Shown one piece after another: positions 31,753 to 40,305 of a stretch of DNA of 64,000 nt; position 1 is the first letter of the stretch, and each line of letters begins with the position of its first letter. The DNA comes from Miltoncostaea sp050250915. GTDB lineage: Bacteria > Actinomycetota > Thermoleophilia > Miltoncostaeales > Miltoncostaeaceae. Below the pieces are notes generated by a model. It did not search any database and was not told the origin of the DNA. It saw nothing but the letters and a program-made list of their open reading frames with translations. The position numbers and the translations under genes are program-made. The stretch is taken from assembly GCA_050250915.1 (NCBI GenBank), contig JBFWNT010000002.1:1-64000 (forward strand), written 5' to 3'.

Positions 31753-33173
31753 GCCGCGGAGGCGTCCTCGGCCGTGTCGGCGTCCACGGCCATCGGAGCG
31801 GGGCCCGGGCCGCGCCGCACGAAGAAGGGCGGGGCGGCGAGCACGATCAGCCCGAGCGCGATGCCCAGGACGTAGGTCGCGGTGTTGCCGGTCTTCAGCT
31901 GGTCGGGGGGCACGAAGCCGAGCACGAAGGTGAACGCCGCCCCGCCCAGGCCCACCATCGCCGTGACCCACACGCCCACGGTGCCGCCGGGGATCCGGAA
32001 GGGGCGCGGGACGTCGGGGCGGGTGTACCGCAGGCGCAGCACGGCCGCGAAGATCAGCCCGTACATGATCAGGATCACCTGGGCGGTCAGCACCGACAGG
32101 ATCCAGTACGAGGTGTTGACGCTCGGCACGAAGAGGAACACGAGGCAGAAGAGCGTGGTCCCGACCGCCTGGGCCACCAGCACCGGCGTGGGGGCGCCCC
32201 GCGCGTTGCGGCGGCCCCAGGAGGGGGGCGCCTCGCCGCCGCGGGCGACGCTGGCCAGGCCCTCCGCGGGGCCCATGATCCACGGGATCATGTGGGCGAT
32301 CCCGCCGATGGTGATGAGGATGGCGGTGGGCACCAGGAGCCAGCCGGCGTCGAGGGCGTCGAAGACGGCCTGGAACGCCTGCATGACGCCGCCCACCAGG
32401 CTGATCTCGTGCTGGGGGACGATGACGGCCATCGCGATGGAGCCGGCGATGGTGAACACCGTCATGACCACGCCCGCGAGCAGGATCGCCCGCGGGAAGC
32501 TGCGGGCCGGGTCCTTCGCCCGGTCGGCGTGGTACGCCGCCACCTCCATCCCGGCGAACATCAGGATCGCGCCCGTCAGGAACACGAGGTTCGTGAGCCC
32601 GAGGTCCGGGATGAGCTCGTCCGACGCGTACGGGATCTGCGAGGGGTTGCCCTGGGCCACGTAGACGATGCCCAGGATCACGATCAGGATCGCCGGCAGG
32701 ATCGCCCCCAGGATCGTGCCGGCGCTGCCGACCCAGGCCGTCGTGCCGATGCCCCGGAAGCCGAGCAGGGTCGCGCTCCAGAACACGACGAGCATCACGA
32801 CGACCAGGAACACGTTGTCGTTCGAGAGGTCGGGGTCGATCGCGTACGCGAAGCTGCCGGCGGTGAACGCCAGGACGGTGGGGAACCACGCGAGGTTCTC
32901 GGACCAGTCGCACCAGACGGCCAGGAACCCGGTGCGCCCGTGGAACGCCTCCTTCACCCAGGGATAGACGCCGCCGTTGCGCGGCCACGCCGTGGCCAGC
33001 TCGGAGATCGCCAGCGACACGGGGATCAGGAAGATCAGGACGGCGATCACCACGAAGAAGATCGCCCCCCAGCCGTACTCGGCCATCATCGGCAGGTTGC
33101 GCGGGCTCACCATCGCCGCGACGTTGATCATCGCCAGGGCGAAGACGCCCAGGCCGACGCCCCGCCCGGTCAC
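31749..33173 (-). CDS. APC-family amino-acid permease
   Basis: Amino-acid transporter of 474 aa with 12 predicted helices. It matches the glutamate/GABA antiporter branch of the APC superfamily: ALAMINVAAMVSPRNLPMMA in helix 1, ISELATAWPRNGGVYPWVKE in helix 2 and FAGMEVAAYHADRAKDPARS in helix 6. The GTG start overlaps the stop of the lipoprotein gene (GTGA). As it is co-transcribed with a lysyl-tRNA synthetase/lysyl-lipid synthase, supply of an amino acid for membrane lipid modification is an attractive but unproven idea. Confidence 0.88.
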   Translation of the reverse strand: MTGRGVGLGVFALAMINVAAMVSPRNLPMMAEYGWGAIFFVVIAVLIFLIPVSLAISELATAWPRNGGVYPWVKEAFHGRTGFLAVWCDWSENLAWFPTVLAFTAGSFAYAIDPDLSNDNVFLVVVMLVVFWSATLLGFRGIGTTAWVGSAGTILGAILPAILIVILGIVYVAQGNPSQIPYASDELIPDLGLTNLVFLTGAILMFAGMEVAAYHADRAKDPARSFPRAILLAGVVMTVFTIAGSIAMAVIVPQHEISLVGGVMQAFQAVFDALDAGWLLVPTAILITIGGIAHMIPWIMGPAEGLASVARGGEAPPSWGRRNARGAPTPVLVAQAVGTTLFCLVFLFVPSVNTSYWILSVLTAQVILIMYGLIFAAVLRLRYTRPDVPRPFRIPGGTVGVWVTAMVGLGGAAFTFVLGFVPPDQLKTGNTATYVLGIALGLIVLAAPPFFVRRGPGPAPMAVDADTAEDASAA

Positions 33174-33592
33174 TTCGCCCCCGCGTCGTCGAGGGCCCCG
33201 GTCAGGTCGTCCACCGCCCGGCCGTCCCGGTCGCCCGAGGCCGAGATGGTGAGCGTCCCCAGCGTCCACAGCACCCCTGCCGGCCGCGCCTGCGCGTCGT
33301 AGCGGCCGAGGGCCGCGTCGCGGTCGCCCTCGGTGGGGTACTCCGTCACGGTGACGAGCACGCCGTCGCCGTCGTCCCGGTCGCAGGTGCGCTGCAGGTC
33401 GTAGACGCGCTCGGCGGTGGCGTCCGGTGCCCGCACCTCCGGGGTGGTCGTGGAGCAGATCTGCAGCCCCGCCGCCCGGAACGCCTGCTCGGCCTCGGGG
33501 AACGAGGCGCCGCTGTCGAAGTCGGCCGTGCCGCAGCCCGTCACCAGGGCGGTGACGGCCAGGAGCGCGGCAGCGGCGATGGCGAGCCTCAT
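33170..33592 (-). CDS. Lipoprotein, 140 aa
   Basis: Small secreted lipoprotein: a signal peptide with lipobox LVTGC (lipidated C20), then a soluble domain with SFPEAEQAFRAAGLQIC and a beta-rich part including VLVTVTEYPTEGDRDAALGR. Two further cysteines (ICSTTT and RTCDRD) may form a disulfide. It is not recognised as a named family. Both ends overlap neighbours (ATGA with the LysRS fusion, GTGA with the permease), so it belongs to this operon and acts outside the membrane. Confidence 0.75.
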   Translation of the reverse strand: MRLAIAAAALLAVTALVTGCGTADFDSGASFPEAEQAFRAAGLQICSTTTPEVRAPDATAERVYDLQRTCDRDDGDGVLVTVTEYPTEGDRDAALGRYDAQARPAGVLWTLGTLTISASGDRDGRAVDDLTGALDDAGAK

Positions 33593-36500
33593 GCCCGCTG
33601 GGAGACCACCGGGGGGACGAGCAGGGGGCCGAGCAGCGGCACGTTGAGGAAGCCCTCCACGCCGGCGTACAGGATCCCGACGCGCGGGAGGTCCGCCGTC
33701 GCGTCGAAGACGATCGAGCGCGGCAGCCACTCCGGCTGGAACTTCTCGTTGAAGTCGTGCAGGGACTTGATCTGGAAGAACGGGTTGAGCTTGCTGATGA
33801 TCCACTTGAGCGTCCGGTCCCCGGGGCCGAGTTCGGCGTCGGCGTCGAACAGGCGCCCCCAGGCGGCGAAGTTCATCGAGAGCCGCACGACGCCCATCCG
33901 CCCCAGCTCCTCGGCCGCGCGCACGATCAGGAACTCGGTGATCCCGTTCGGCGCCGACGGGTTGCGGCGCATCAGGTCCAGCGAGTAGCCGGGCTCGGAC
34001 CCGAAGCACGGGACCAACCGCAGGAAGCCCGCCACCACGCCTGCCTCGTCGCGGGCGATGCAGAGGATCATGTCCTCGCTGACGCCCTCGACGTCCTGGC
34101 TCAGCGCCATGGTGAAGCCGCGCTCGGGGTCCTTCCCGCGCCAGAGCTCGCTGATGTGGTTGAGCTCCTTCACCAGCTCCGGCCCGGCGTCCGACTCGCG
34201 GATGATGGTCATCGCGTGGCCGCGACCCACGTGCTGCACGGAGCCGCGCAGCTTCTTCATCCCCGGAGCGTGGATGTCGAAGGTGTCGCAGCGGATGATC
34301 GCCTCGTCGCCGAGGTAGACCGCGTGCATCCCACGGCGCTCGTAGCCGGGGACGTCGGCCTCGCGGACCGCCAGGAACGCCGTCCGCCAGCCGCGCTCGT
34401 CGCACCAGGCGCGGAACTCGTCGATCACGAGGTCGGTGGAGCCCTCGGCGCCGATGGGGTCGCCGGACGCCAGCGCGTATCCCTTCAGGAACGTGTACGC
34501 GATCATCGCCTGCCCGTCCGACGAGAAGAACAGGCTCTTGTCGTCGCGAAGGGAGAAGTAGGCGAGCGTGTCCGAGCCGTAGGCGTGCACGAGGGCGTCG
34601 GCGCGCTCGCGGTCCGCCTGGGGCACCCGCTCGCGCAGGACGAACGTGCGGGTGACGAGGAAGCCGAACAGCAGCAGCCCCAGGATCCCGAGGGCCAGCA
34701 GCGAGTCGGCGAAGAACTCCTTGAACACGCCGCTGTCGTACGTGTACGGACCGTCGAGCCCCACCAGGCCGCCGAACGTGGTCTCGAGCACGCCCCCGAT
34801 GCTCAGCCCGGGGCTGACGTGGTCGCGTTCGATCAGCAGCGAGATGGTCCCGTACAGCAGCACCACGCCCAGGTAGATGGGCACGAAGCGCACCGCGGCC
34901 CAGATGGAGGGTGGGTCGCCGGGGGCCGGGAAGTCGTCCCGGCACCACACGAGCGCCAGCGCCAGCGCGCCGCACAGGATGGCCGCGACGGGGTGCGGCC
35001 CCTTCAGTATGTGCACGACCGTCGCGCCCACCAGCAGGACGAGCACGGCGTAGAAGGCGGTCCGCTTGCCGGCCGCCAGCCGCCCGGCGGCGAGCAGCGT
35101 CATCGCGCCGATGACCACCGACGCGATGCTCGCCCCGGCCCGCCCCTCGACGCCCAGGAGCGTCCCGCCGAAGCGCGAGTGGACCGCCGGCAGGGCGGTC
35201 AGCAGGCTCAGGAGCCCGGCGACCCCCACGAGCGCGCTCAGCACGCCGCGCCGGGTGGCGCGGCCACCCCCGTTGGACGGCAGCACCAGCCGCTCGGGGC
35301 GGGGGCTGGGCTCCGCTCGAGTGACGGGCGCCGGCGGCCCCGGCTGCGGGGCGCGCGCCGTGAGCGGCAGCAGGCGCCGCGGCGGCGTCACGGCGTCGCC
35401 CGCCTCGGGGCGCAGGGTGGGGAAGAGCAGCACGTCCCGGATGGTCGGCACCTCGGCGAGCAGCATCACCAGGCGGTCGATGCCGATCCCGAGACCCCCG
35501 GTGGGGGGCATGCCGAGCTCCATCGCCCGCAGGTAGTCCTCGTCGACGTCGCCGGCCTCGGGGTCGCCGGCCGCCTTGGCGCGGGCCTCGTCCTCGAAGC
35601 GCTCGCGCTGGTCGATGGGGTCGGTCAGCTCGCTGTAGGCGTTGGCCAGCTCGCGGCCGCCGATGACCACCTCGAACCGCTCCACGAGGGTCGGGTCGTC
35701 GCGGTGGGCGCGGGCGAGCGGCGAGATCTCGCGCGGGTGGTCGCACACGAAGACCGGCCCCAGCAGCTGATCCTCGACGAACCGGTCGTAGAACTCGTTG
35801 CAGATCCGGCCGCTGCCCCAGAAGCCCTCGTACTCCACCCCGTGCGCGTCGGCCAGGGCGCGCGCCTCCTCGAGGGGCATCGACGGGTGGATCACCACCC
35901 CCGCGTGCTCCTCGATGAGCTCGTACATCGTCGCCCGCCGCCACGGCGGGGCCAGGTCGACCGGCCGGCCGTTGACCTGGATGGTGGTCCGCCCGATCGC
36001 GGCGTGCGCGGCGGCGCCGACCATCTCCTCGGTCAGCACCATCATGTCGCGGTAGTCCGCCAGCGCCTGGTAGGCCTCGAGCATCGTGAACTCGGGGTTG
36101 TGACGGGCGTCGACGCCCTCGTTGCGGAAGACGCGGCTCATCTCCCAGACCTTCTCGTAGCCCCCCACGATGAGGCGCTTCAGGTGCAGCTCCAGCGCGA
36201 TCCGCAGGTACATCTCGATGTCGAGCGCGTTGTGGTGCGTGATGAAGGGCCGCGCGGTGGCGCCGCCCGCCTCGGCCTGGAGGACCGACGTCTCGACCTC
36301 CGTGAAGCCGCGCCCGGCCATGAACCCGCGGATGGCGGCGAGGGTGGTGGTGCGCACGTCGGCGACGCGCCGTGCGTCGGGCGTGACGATCAGGTCCAGG
36401 TAGCGCTGGCGGGCGCGGATCTCGGGGTCCTTCAGCGGGCGGGCCTTGTCCGGCAGCGGCCGCAGGGCCTTCCCGAGCAGCCGCGTGGCCGAGGCGAGCA

Positions 36501-36936
36501 CCGACAGCTCGCCCGTCCGGCTCGCGACCACCCGGCCCTCGAAGCCCATCCAGTCGCCGGCGTCGATGTCGCGGGCCCCGGCGAAGGCGTCGTCGCCCAT
36601 CTCGCCGCGCGAGCACATCACCTGCAGGAACCCGCTCTCGTCCTTGACGGTCAGGAAGATGAGCGCCCCGTGGTCGCGCCTCAGCATGACCCGGGCGGCG
36701 ATGCTCACCGCGTCGCCCGTCTCCTCGCCCGCGCCGAGCGCGCGGTGGGTCTCGCGGATCTCGGCCAGCGTCCGGGTGCGCGAGTACGTGACCGGGTAGG
36801 GGTCGACCCCCGCCTCCCGCAGGGCCTCGACCTTGGCCAGGCGGCGCAGCCGCTGGGCGGCGGCGCTCCCACGAAGACCCGGGGGCGCCGCGGCGCCCCC
36901 TCCGACGTGCTCCCCCGGAATTCCGTCCTCGGTCAT
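33589..36936 (-). CDS. lysX: Lysyl-tRNA synthetase fused to MprF-like lysyl-lipid transferase (reversed LysX)
   Basis: A 1115-aa two-enzyme protein. Residues about 30-510 are a class II lysyl-tRNA synthetase: an OB anticodon domain (ARVMLRRDHGALIFLTVKDE), motif 2 FRNEGVDARHNPEFTMLE and motif 3 GLGIGIDRLVMLL near residue 481. After a Pro-rich linker come about six to seven membrane helices (about 560-760), and from about 775 a DUF2156/MprF catalytic domain (FFSSDGQAMIAYTFLKGYAL, WRGKDPERGFTMALSQDVEG). Mycobacterial LysX, which puts lysine on phosphatidylglycerol, has the opposite order (MprF part first, LysRS last). The logic is the same: charge tRNA with lysine and hand it to lipid, giving resistance to cationic peptides (family knowledge). 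ATG with GGGAGGG site. First gene of a five-gene operon. Confidence 0.93.
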   Translation of the reverse strand: MTEDGIPGEHVGGGAAAPPGLRGSAAAQRLRRLAKVEALREAGVDPYPVTYSRTRTLAEIRETHRALGAGEETGDAVSIAARVMLRRDHGALIFLTVKDESGFLQVMCSRGEMGDDAFAGARDIDAGDWMGFEGRVVASRTGELSVLASATRLLGKALRPLPDKARPLKDPEIRARQRYLDLIVTPDARRVADVRTTTLAAIRGFMAGRGFTEVETSVLQAEAGGATARPFITHHNALDIEMYLRIALELHLKRLIVGGYEKVWEMSRVFRNEGVDARHNPEFTMLEAYQALADYRDMMVLTEEMVGAAAHAAIGRTTIQVNGRPVDLAPPWRRATMYELIEEHAGVVIHPSMPLEEARALADAHGVEYEGFWGSGRICNEFYDRFVEDQLLGPVFVCDHPREISPLARAHRDDPTLVERFEVVIGGRELANAYSELTDPIDQRERFEDEARAKAAGDPEAGDVDEDYLRAMELGMPPTGGLGIGIDRLVMLLAEVPTIRDVLLFPTLRPEAGDAVTPPRRLLPLTARAPQPGPPAPVTRAEPSPRPERLVLPSNGGGRATRRGVLSALVGVAGLLSLLTALPAVHSRFGGTLLGVEGRAGASIASVVIGAMTLLAAGRLAAGKRTAFYAVLVLLVGATVVHILKGPHPVAAILCGALALALVWCRDDFPAPGDPPSIWAAVRFVPIYLGVVLLYGTISLLIERDHVSPGLSIGGVLETTFGGLVGLDGPYTYDSGVFKEFFADSLLALGILGLLLFGFLVTRTFVLRERVPQADRERADALVHAYGSDTLAYFSLRDDKSLFFSSDGQAMIAYTFLKGYALASGDPIGAEGSTDLVIDEFRAWCDERGWRTAFLAVREADVPGYERRGMHAVYLGDEAIIRCDTFDIHAPGMKKLRGSVQHVGRGHAMTIIRESDAGPELVKELNHISELWRGKDPERGFTMALSQDVEGVSEDMILCIARDEAGVVAGFLRLVPCFGSEPGYSLDLMRRNPSAPNGITEFLIVRAAEELGRMGVVRLSMNFAAWGRLFDADAELGPGDRTLKWIISKLNPFFQIKSLHDFNEKFQPEWLPRSIVFDATADLPRVGILYAGVEGFLNVPLLGPLLVPPVVSQRA

Positions 36937-36969
36937 CGCCCTCCCTGCAGGCCTCGCGCGACGAATGCG

Positions 36970-36975
36970 ACCCTA
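36970..36975 (-). promoter_or_regulatory. -10 hexamer of the lysX-like operon
   Basis: On the minus strand TAGGGT stands 33 nt before the ATG, leaving room for the GGGAGG ribosome site. The sequence GGGTTACGGGTTAGGGT shows a short tandem repeat here. No clear -35 was found. Confidence 0.45.
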
Positions 36976-36996
36976 ACCCGTAACCCTGCCGACCGG

Positions 36997-37668
36997 CTAC
37001 GGCGGGGAGGCGGAGCGGCGGGACGCGATGGGCCCGGCGGCGTGGACGCCGATGCACACGAGCCACGCCGAGACGCAGAGGATCTGGAGGCGCTGCGCGA
37101 TGCCGACCGCATCGTCGGCCGACGCCAGGTCGGCGATGACGTATGCGACCCCGGTGGTCACGCCGACCGCCACGACCAGGAGGGCCGCCCAGGTCATCCA
37201 CGCCGGTCCGGTGCGCCGCAGCGCCATGACGACGGCGGCGGCGCTCAGGAGCACCGCGAGGGTCGACACGACGGTGGCGGCGTCGTGCACGGCCGCCTGC
37301 GCGCGCTCGCCCGCGCCGGCCGGGCACCCCGGGGTCCCGTCGGCGCAGGGCAGCGGGACCAGCGCCGCCAGGATGCCGCCCGCCGCGAACACGACGAGCG
37401 ACCACGCCGTCACGGCCCGCCACCTGCCGGGCGGCAGCGCGGCGGCGAGGAACGGCACCAGTGCCAGGGTCAGCAGCCCGGAGACGACGTCCAGCGTGCG
37501 CAGGAGGCCGGCCTCGGGCTCGCCCGACGTCTCCAGCGAGCTCACGACGCTCAGGTCGAGGCCACCCGCGTCGTCGAAGAGGTCGAACAGGAAGCCGGCG
37601 TAGGCGACCGCGGCGAGGACCCCTGCCAGGACGACGGCCGCCGCGTACGGCGACCTCAGGCGGTCCAC
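36997..37668 (-). CDS. DUF998-type membrane protein
   Basis: Integral membrane protein of 223 aa with six predicted helices. The layout and the motif GGILAALVPLPCADGTPGCP in the extracytoplasmic loop (two cysteines, likely a disulfide) followed by VHDAATVVSTLAVLLSAAAV match the DUF998 family, whose function is unknown. The start is GTG, 12 nt inside the end of the uracil-DNA glycosylase gene. It is the last gene of a three-gene unit and is followed by the promoter of the lysX-like operon. Confidence 0.8.
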   Translation of the reverse strand: MDRLRSPYAAAVVLAGVLAAVAYAGFLFDLFDDAGGLDLSVVSSLETSGEPEAGLLRTLDVVSGLLTLALVPFLAAALPPGRWRAVTAWSLVVFAAGGILAALVPLPCADGTPGCPAGAGERAQAAVHDAATVVSTLAVLLSAAAVVMALRRTGPAWMTWAALLVVAVGVTTGVAYVIADLASADDAVGIAQRLQILCVSAWLVCIGVHAAGPIASRRSASPP

Positions 37669-38342
37669 GGCGAGCCCTCCGTCCCCCGCAGGCCGGCCGC
37701 CTGCGCCAGCACGTCATCCAGCATCGCCGGGGTGAGGCGCCCGGTGAACGTGTTCTGCTGGCTGGGGTGGTAGCTGCCCAGCAGCCTCCGGCCGCCGACC
37801 TCGGCGTGGGCGCCGTGTCCGAAGCGGGGCCACGGCCGCGGCGCCTCCAGCGCCCGCAGCGTCGCGTCCCAGCCGAAGGCGCCCAGCGCCATGAGCACCC
37901 CGGCACCGGGCATCAGGTCCAGCTCCCGTCGCAGGAAGGGCAGGCAGCGGTCGCGCTCCTCCGGGGTCGGCCGGTTCGCGGGCGGGGCGCAGCGCACGGC
38001 TGCGGCGACCCGGCACCCGGTGAGGTGCAGGCCGTCGTCGGCCGCGACCGACGTGGGCTGGTTCGCCAGGCCGGCCCGGTGGAGGGCGGCGAACAGCACG
38101 TCGCCGCTGCGGTCGCCGGTGAACACCCGCCCCGTCCGGTTGGCGCCGTGGGCCGCGGGGGCGAGCCCCACGATCATGAGCCACGCCTCCGGGTCGCCGA
38201 ACCCCGGCACCGGGCGCCCCCAGTACTCCTGGTCCGTGAACGCCCGCCGCCTCACCCGCGCCACCTCCTCGCGCCAGGCCACCAGGCGGGGGCAGGCGCG
38301 GCACCCCGTGATCTCGCGATCGAGCGCGTCGAGGGCGCTCAC
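37656..38342 (-). CDS. Family-5 uracil-DNA glycosylase (UdgB-like)
   Basis: Iron-sulfur uracil-DNA glycosylase, 228 aa, that removes uracil (and hypoxanthine in this family) from DNA. The four cluster cysteines fit CRAC near the N-terminus and a later pair in LTGCRVAAAVRCAPP. Motif A is GLAPAAHGANRTGRVFTGD, which has Ala where family 4 has Glu, as expected for family 5. Motif B is YHPSQQNTFTGRLT with the conserved His. The GTG start overlaps the stop of the alpha/beta hydrolase gene (GTGA). High G+C genomes often rely on such enzymes against cytosine deamination. Confidence 0.9.
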   Translation of the reverse strand: MSALDALDREITGCRACPRLVAWREEVARVRRRAFTDQEYWGRPVPGFGDPEAWLMIVGLAPAAHGANRTGRVFTGDRSGDVLFAALHRAGLANQPTSVAADDGLHLTGCRVAAAVRCAPPANRPTPEERDRCLPFLRRELDLMPGAGVLMALGAFGWDATLRALEAPRPWPRFGHGAHAEVGGRRLLGSYHPSQQNTFTGRLTPAMLDDVLAQAAGLRGTEGSPWTA

Positions 38343-39004
38343 GCCCGGAGGTGGGTCCCCAGGAACGCGACCGTCTCCGCGATCACGGCGGGGTCGTGCT
38401 GGAGGGTGTTGTGACCTCCGCCGAGGGCGATCCGCAGGCGCATCGGCTGGGGGGTGACCCCCGCGAGCGCGAACGTGGCGCCCCACGGCACCGCCTCGTC
38501 GCCGGTGGCGTGCCAGTAGCCCCGCGCCACGCCGTCGTCGCGCGCCACGGCGGGCGCCAGCGGCAGGGCCCGCGGCCAGTCGGCGCCGATCCGGTCGGCC
38601 AGGCGCTCCGGGCGGGCCGGGCAGATCGCCACCACCGCCCGCACCCGCGCGTCGGACGCCGCGGCGTGCAGGGCGAGCATCGCGCCCATCGACGACCCCC
38701 GGATCCCGAGCGGCGCGTGCCCGGCCGCGGCCAGCGCGTCGAGGGCGGCCGCGACGTCGTCGAGCACCCGGCCGTCCAGCGCCCCGCCGGTCGCGCCGTG
38801 GCCGCGGAGGTCGACCGCGGCGGCCGCCATCCCGGCCGCCCGCACCGCCTCGCCGAAGTCGCGATGGTTCTCCTTGCGGCTGCCGTATCCGGGGACGATC
38901 AGGACCCCCGGCGCGCCCGCCGGGGCGGGCCAGTGGAGGGTCGCGGGGGAGGCGGGCACCCCGGCAGGCTCGCACAGGGGGATCTGGTACCGTCCGCCCG
39001 TCAA
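38339..39004 (-). CDS. Alpha/beta hydrolase
   Basis: A small alpha/beta-fold hydrolase (about 221 aa). It has the oxyanion strand block GVLIVPGYGSRKENHRDF, the second-strand motif VDLRGHGATGG, the nucleophile elbow GSSMGAM (Ser), a candidate Asp in WHATGDEAVPW and the catalytic His in GGGHNTLQHD. It resembles dienelactone-hydrolase or serine-aminopeptidase-like proteins. The TTG start at 39004 overlaps the lysA start on the other strand, which is awkward; a GTG at 38959 is possible and keeps the core fold. Co-transcribed with the glycosylase and DUF998 genes; substrate unknown. Confidence 0.8.
   Translation of the reverse strand: MTGGRYQIPLCEPAGVPASPATLHWPAPAGAPGVLIVPGYGSRKENHRDFGEAVRAAGMAAAAVDLRGHGATGGALDGRVLDDVAAALDALAAAGHAPLGIRGSSMGAMLALHAAASDARVRAVVAICPARPERLADRIGADWPRALPLAPAVARDDGVARGYWHATGDEAVPWGATFALAGVTPQPMRLRIALGGGHNTLQHDPAVIAETVAFLGTHLRA
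38988..38993 (+). promoter_or_regulatory. -10 hexamer of lysA operon (near-leaderless type)
   Basis: TACCGT ends 10 nt before the first of two tandem ATG codons of lysA. No Shine-Dalgarno lies in the gap. Confidence 0.4.
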
Positions 39005-40305
39005 TGATGCCGCTCGACCAGGTGTTGCCTCCCTCGGCGACGGTCACCTCCGAGGGCCACCTGTCGATCGGCGGGTGCGACCTCGTGGCGCTGGCCGAGG
39101 AGCACGGGACGCCGCTCGTCGTCTACGACGAGGGCGCGCTGCGCGCGATGGCCCGCGCGTACCGCGACGCGTTCGCCGCGCTCCAGCCGGAGTCCGAGGT
39201 GATCTACGCCAGCAAGGCCTACTTCGGCCAGGCGATGCTGCGCCTCGCCCGCGAGGAGGGGCTGTCGGTGGACGTCGCCTCGGGGGGCGAGCTGTTCGCG
39301 GCGCTCCAGGCCGGCTTCCCGCCCGAGCGGATCCACATGCACGGCAACAACAAGGACGCCCGCGAGATCGGCGAGGCCCTCGACGCCGGAGTCGGCACGA
39401 TCATCGTCGACAACCTCGACGAGATCGCCCTGCTCGACCGCGAGGCCGCGGCCCGCGGGGTGCGCCAGCGGGTGTTGATCCGCGTGACCCCGGGCGTGAA
39501 GCCCTCGACGCACTCCTACATCTCGACGGGGCAGCTCGACTCGAAGTTCGGGTTCTCGATCGAGGGCGGCCCCGCCACGGAGGCCGTCGCCGCCGTCCGC
39601 GACGCACGCTCGCTGAGCCTCGAGGGGCTCCACTGCCACATCGGGTCGCAGCTGTTCGACCTCTCCGGCTACGCCGCCGCCGCGGCGATCGTCGCCGACT
39701 TCGCGAAGTCCGTCGGCGGTGAGGACCTCCGCGTGATGGACATGGGCGGCGGCCTGGGGATCGCGTACACCCGCGGCGACCATCCCGCCGCCGTCGAGGA
39801 CTACGCGGAGGCCGTGGTCATCGCGGTCCAGGACGAGTGGACGCGGGTGGGCCTGCCGATGCCGCGGATCATGGTCGAGCCGGGCCGCAGCATCGTCGGC
39901 CGCGCCGGCGTGACGGTGTACCGGGTCGGCTCCACCAAGGTCGTCCCCGGGGTGCGGACGTACGCCGCCGTGGACGGCGGGATGAGCGACCTGCTGCGCC
40001 CGATGCTCTACGGCGCGGTGTACGAGCCGCTCCTGGCGAACCGGGCCGACGCCGAGCCCACCGAGACGTTCCGCCTGGTCGGCAAGCACTGCGAGAGCGG
40101 CGACGTCCTGGTGGCCGAGGCCGGCCTGCCGCCGGTCGCCGTCGGCGACCTGGTGTGCCTTCCGGCCACGGGCGCCTACGGTGTGGCCATGGCCTCGAAC
40201 TACAACGGCGTGACCCGCCCGGCCGTCGTGTTCGCCGACGCCGGCGAGGCCCGTCTCGTGACGCGCCGCGAGACGTACGCCGACCTGCTCGCGCGGGACG
40301 TGTGA
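39004..40305 (+). CDS. lysA: Diaminopimelate decarboxylase
   Basis: PLP enzyme for the last step of lysine synthesis: meso-diaminopimelate to lysine plus CO2. At 433 aa it is the usual length. The alanine-racemase-like barrel carries the PLP lysine K71 in VIYASKAYF; HMHGNNKD, GGGLGIAYT (phosphate binding) and the C-terminal active-site block GKHCESGDVL follow, with EPGRSIVGRAG before it. Two ATG codons stand at 39004 and 39007. It is the first gene of a tightly overlapping operon with hom, thrC, thrB and a folP-like gene; the next gene starts within its stop codon. Confidence 0.95.
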   Translation: MMPLDQVLPPSATVTSEGHLSIGGCDLVALAEEHGTPLVVYDEGALRAMARAYRDAFAALQPESEVIYASKAYFGQAMLRLAREEGLSVDVASGGELFAALQAGFPPERIHMHGNNKDAREIGEALDAGVGTIIVDNLDEIALLDREAAARGVRQRVLIRVTPGVKPSTHSYISTGQLDSKFGFSIEGGPATEAVAAVRDARSLSLEGLHCHIGSQLFDLSGYAAAAAIVADFAKSVGGEDLRVMDMGGGLGIAYTRGDHPAAVEDYAEAVVIAVQDEWTRVGLPMPRIMVEPGRSIVGRAGVTVYRVGSTKVVPGVRTYAAVDGGMSDLLRPMLYGAVYEPLLANRADAEPTETFRLVGKHCESGDVLVAEAGLPPVAVGDLVCLPATGAYGVAMASNYNGVTRPAVVFADAGEARLVTRRETYADLLARDV

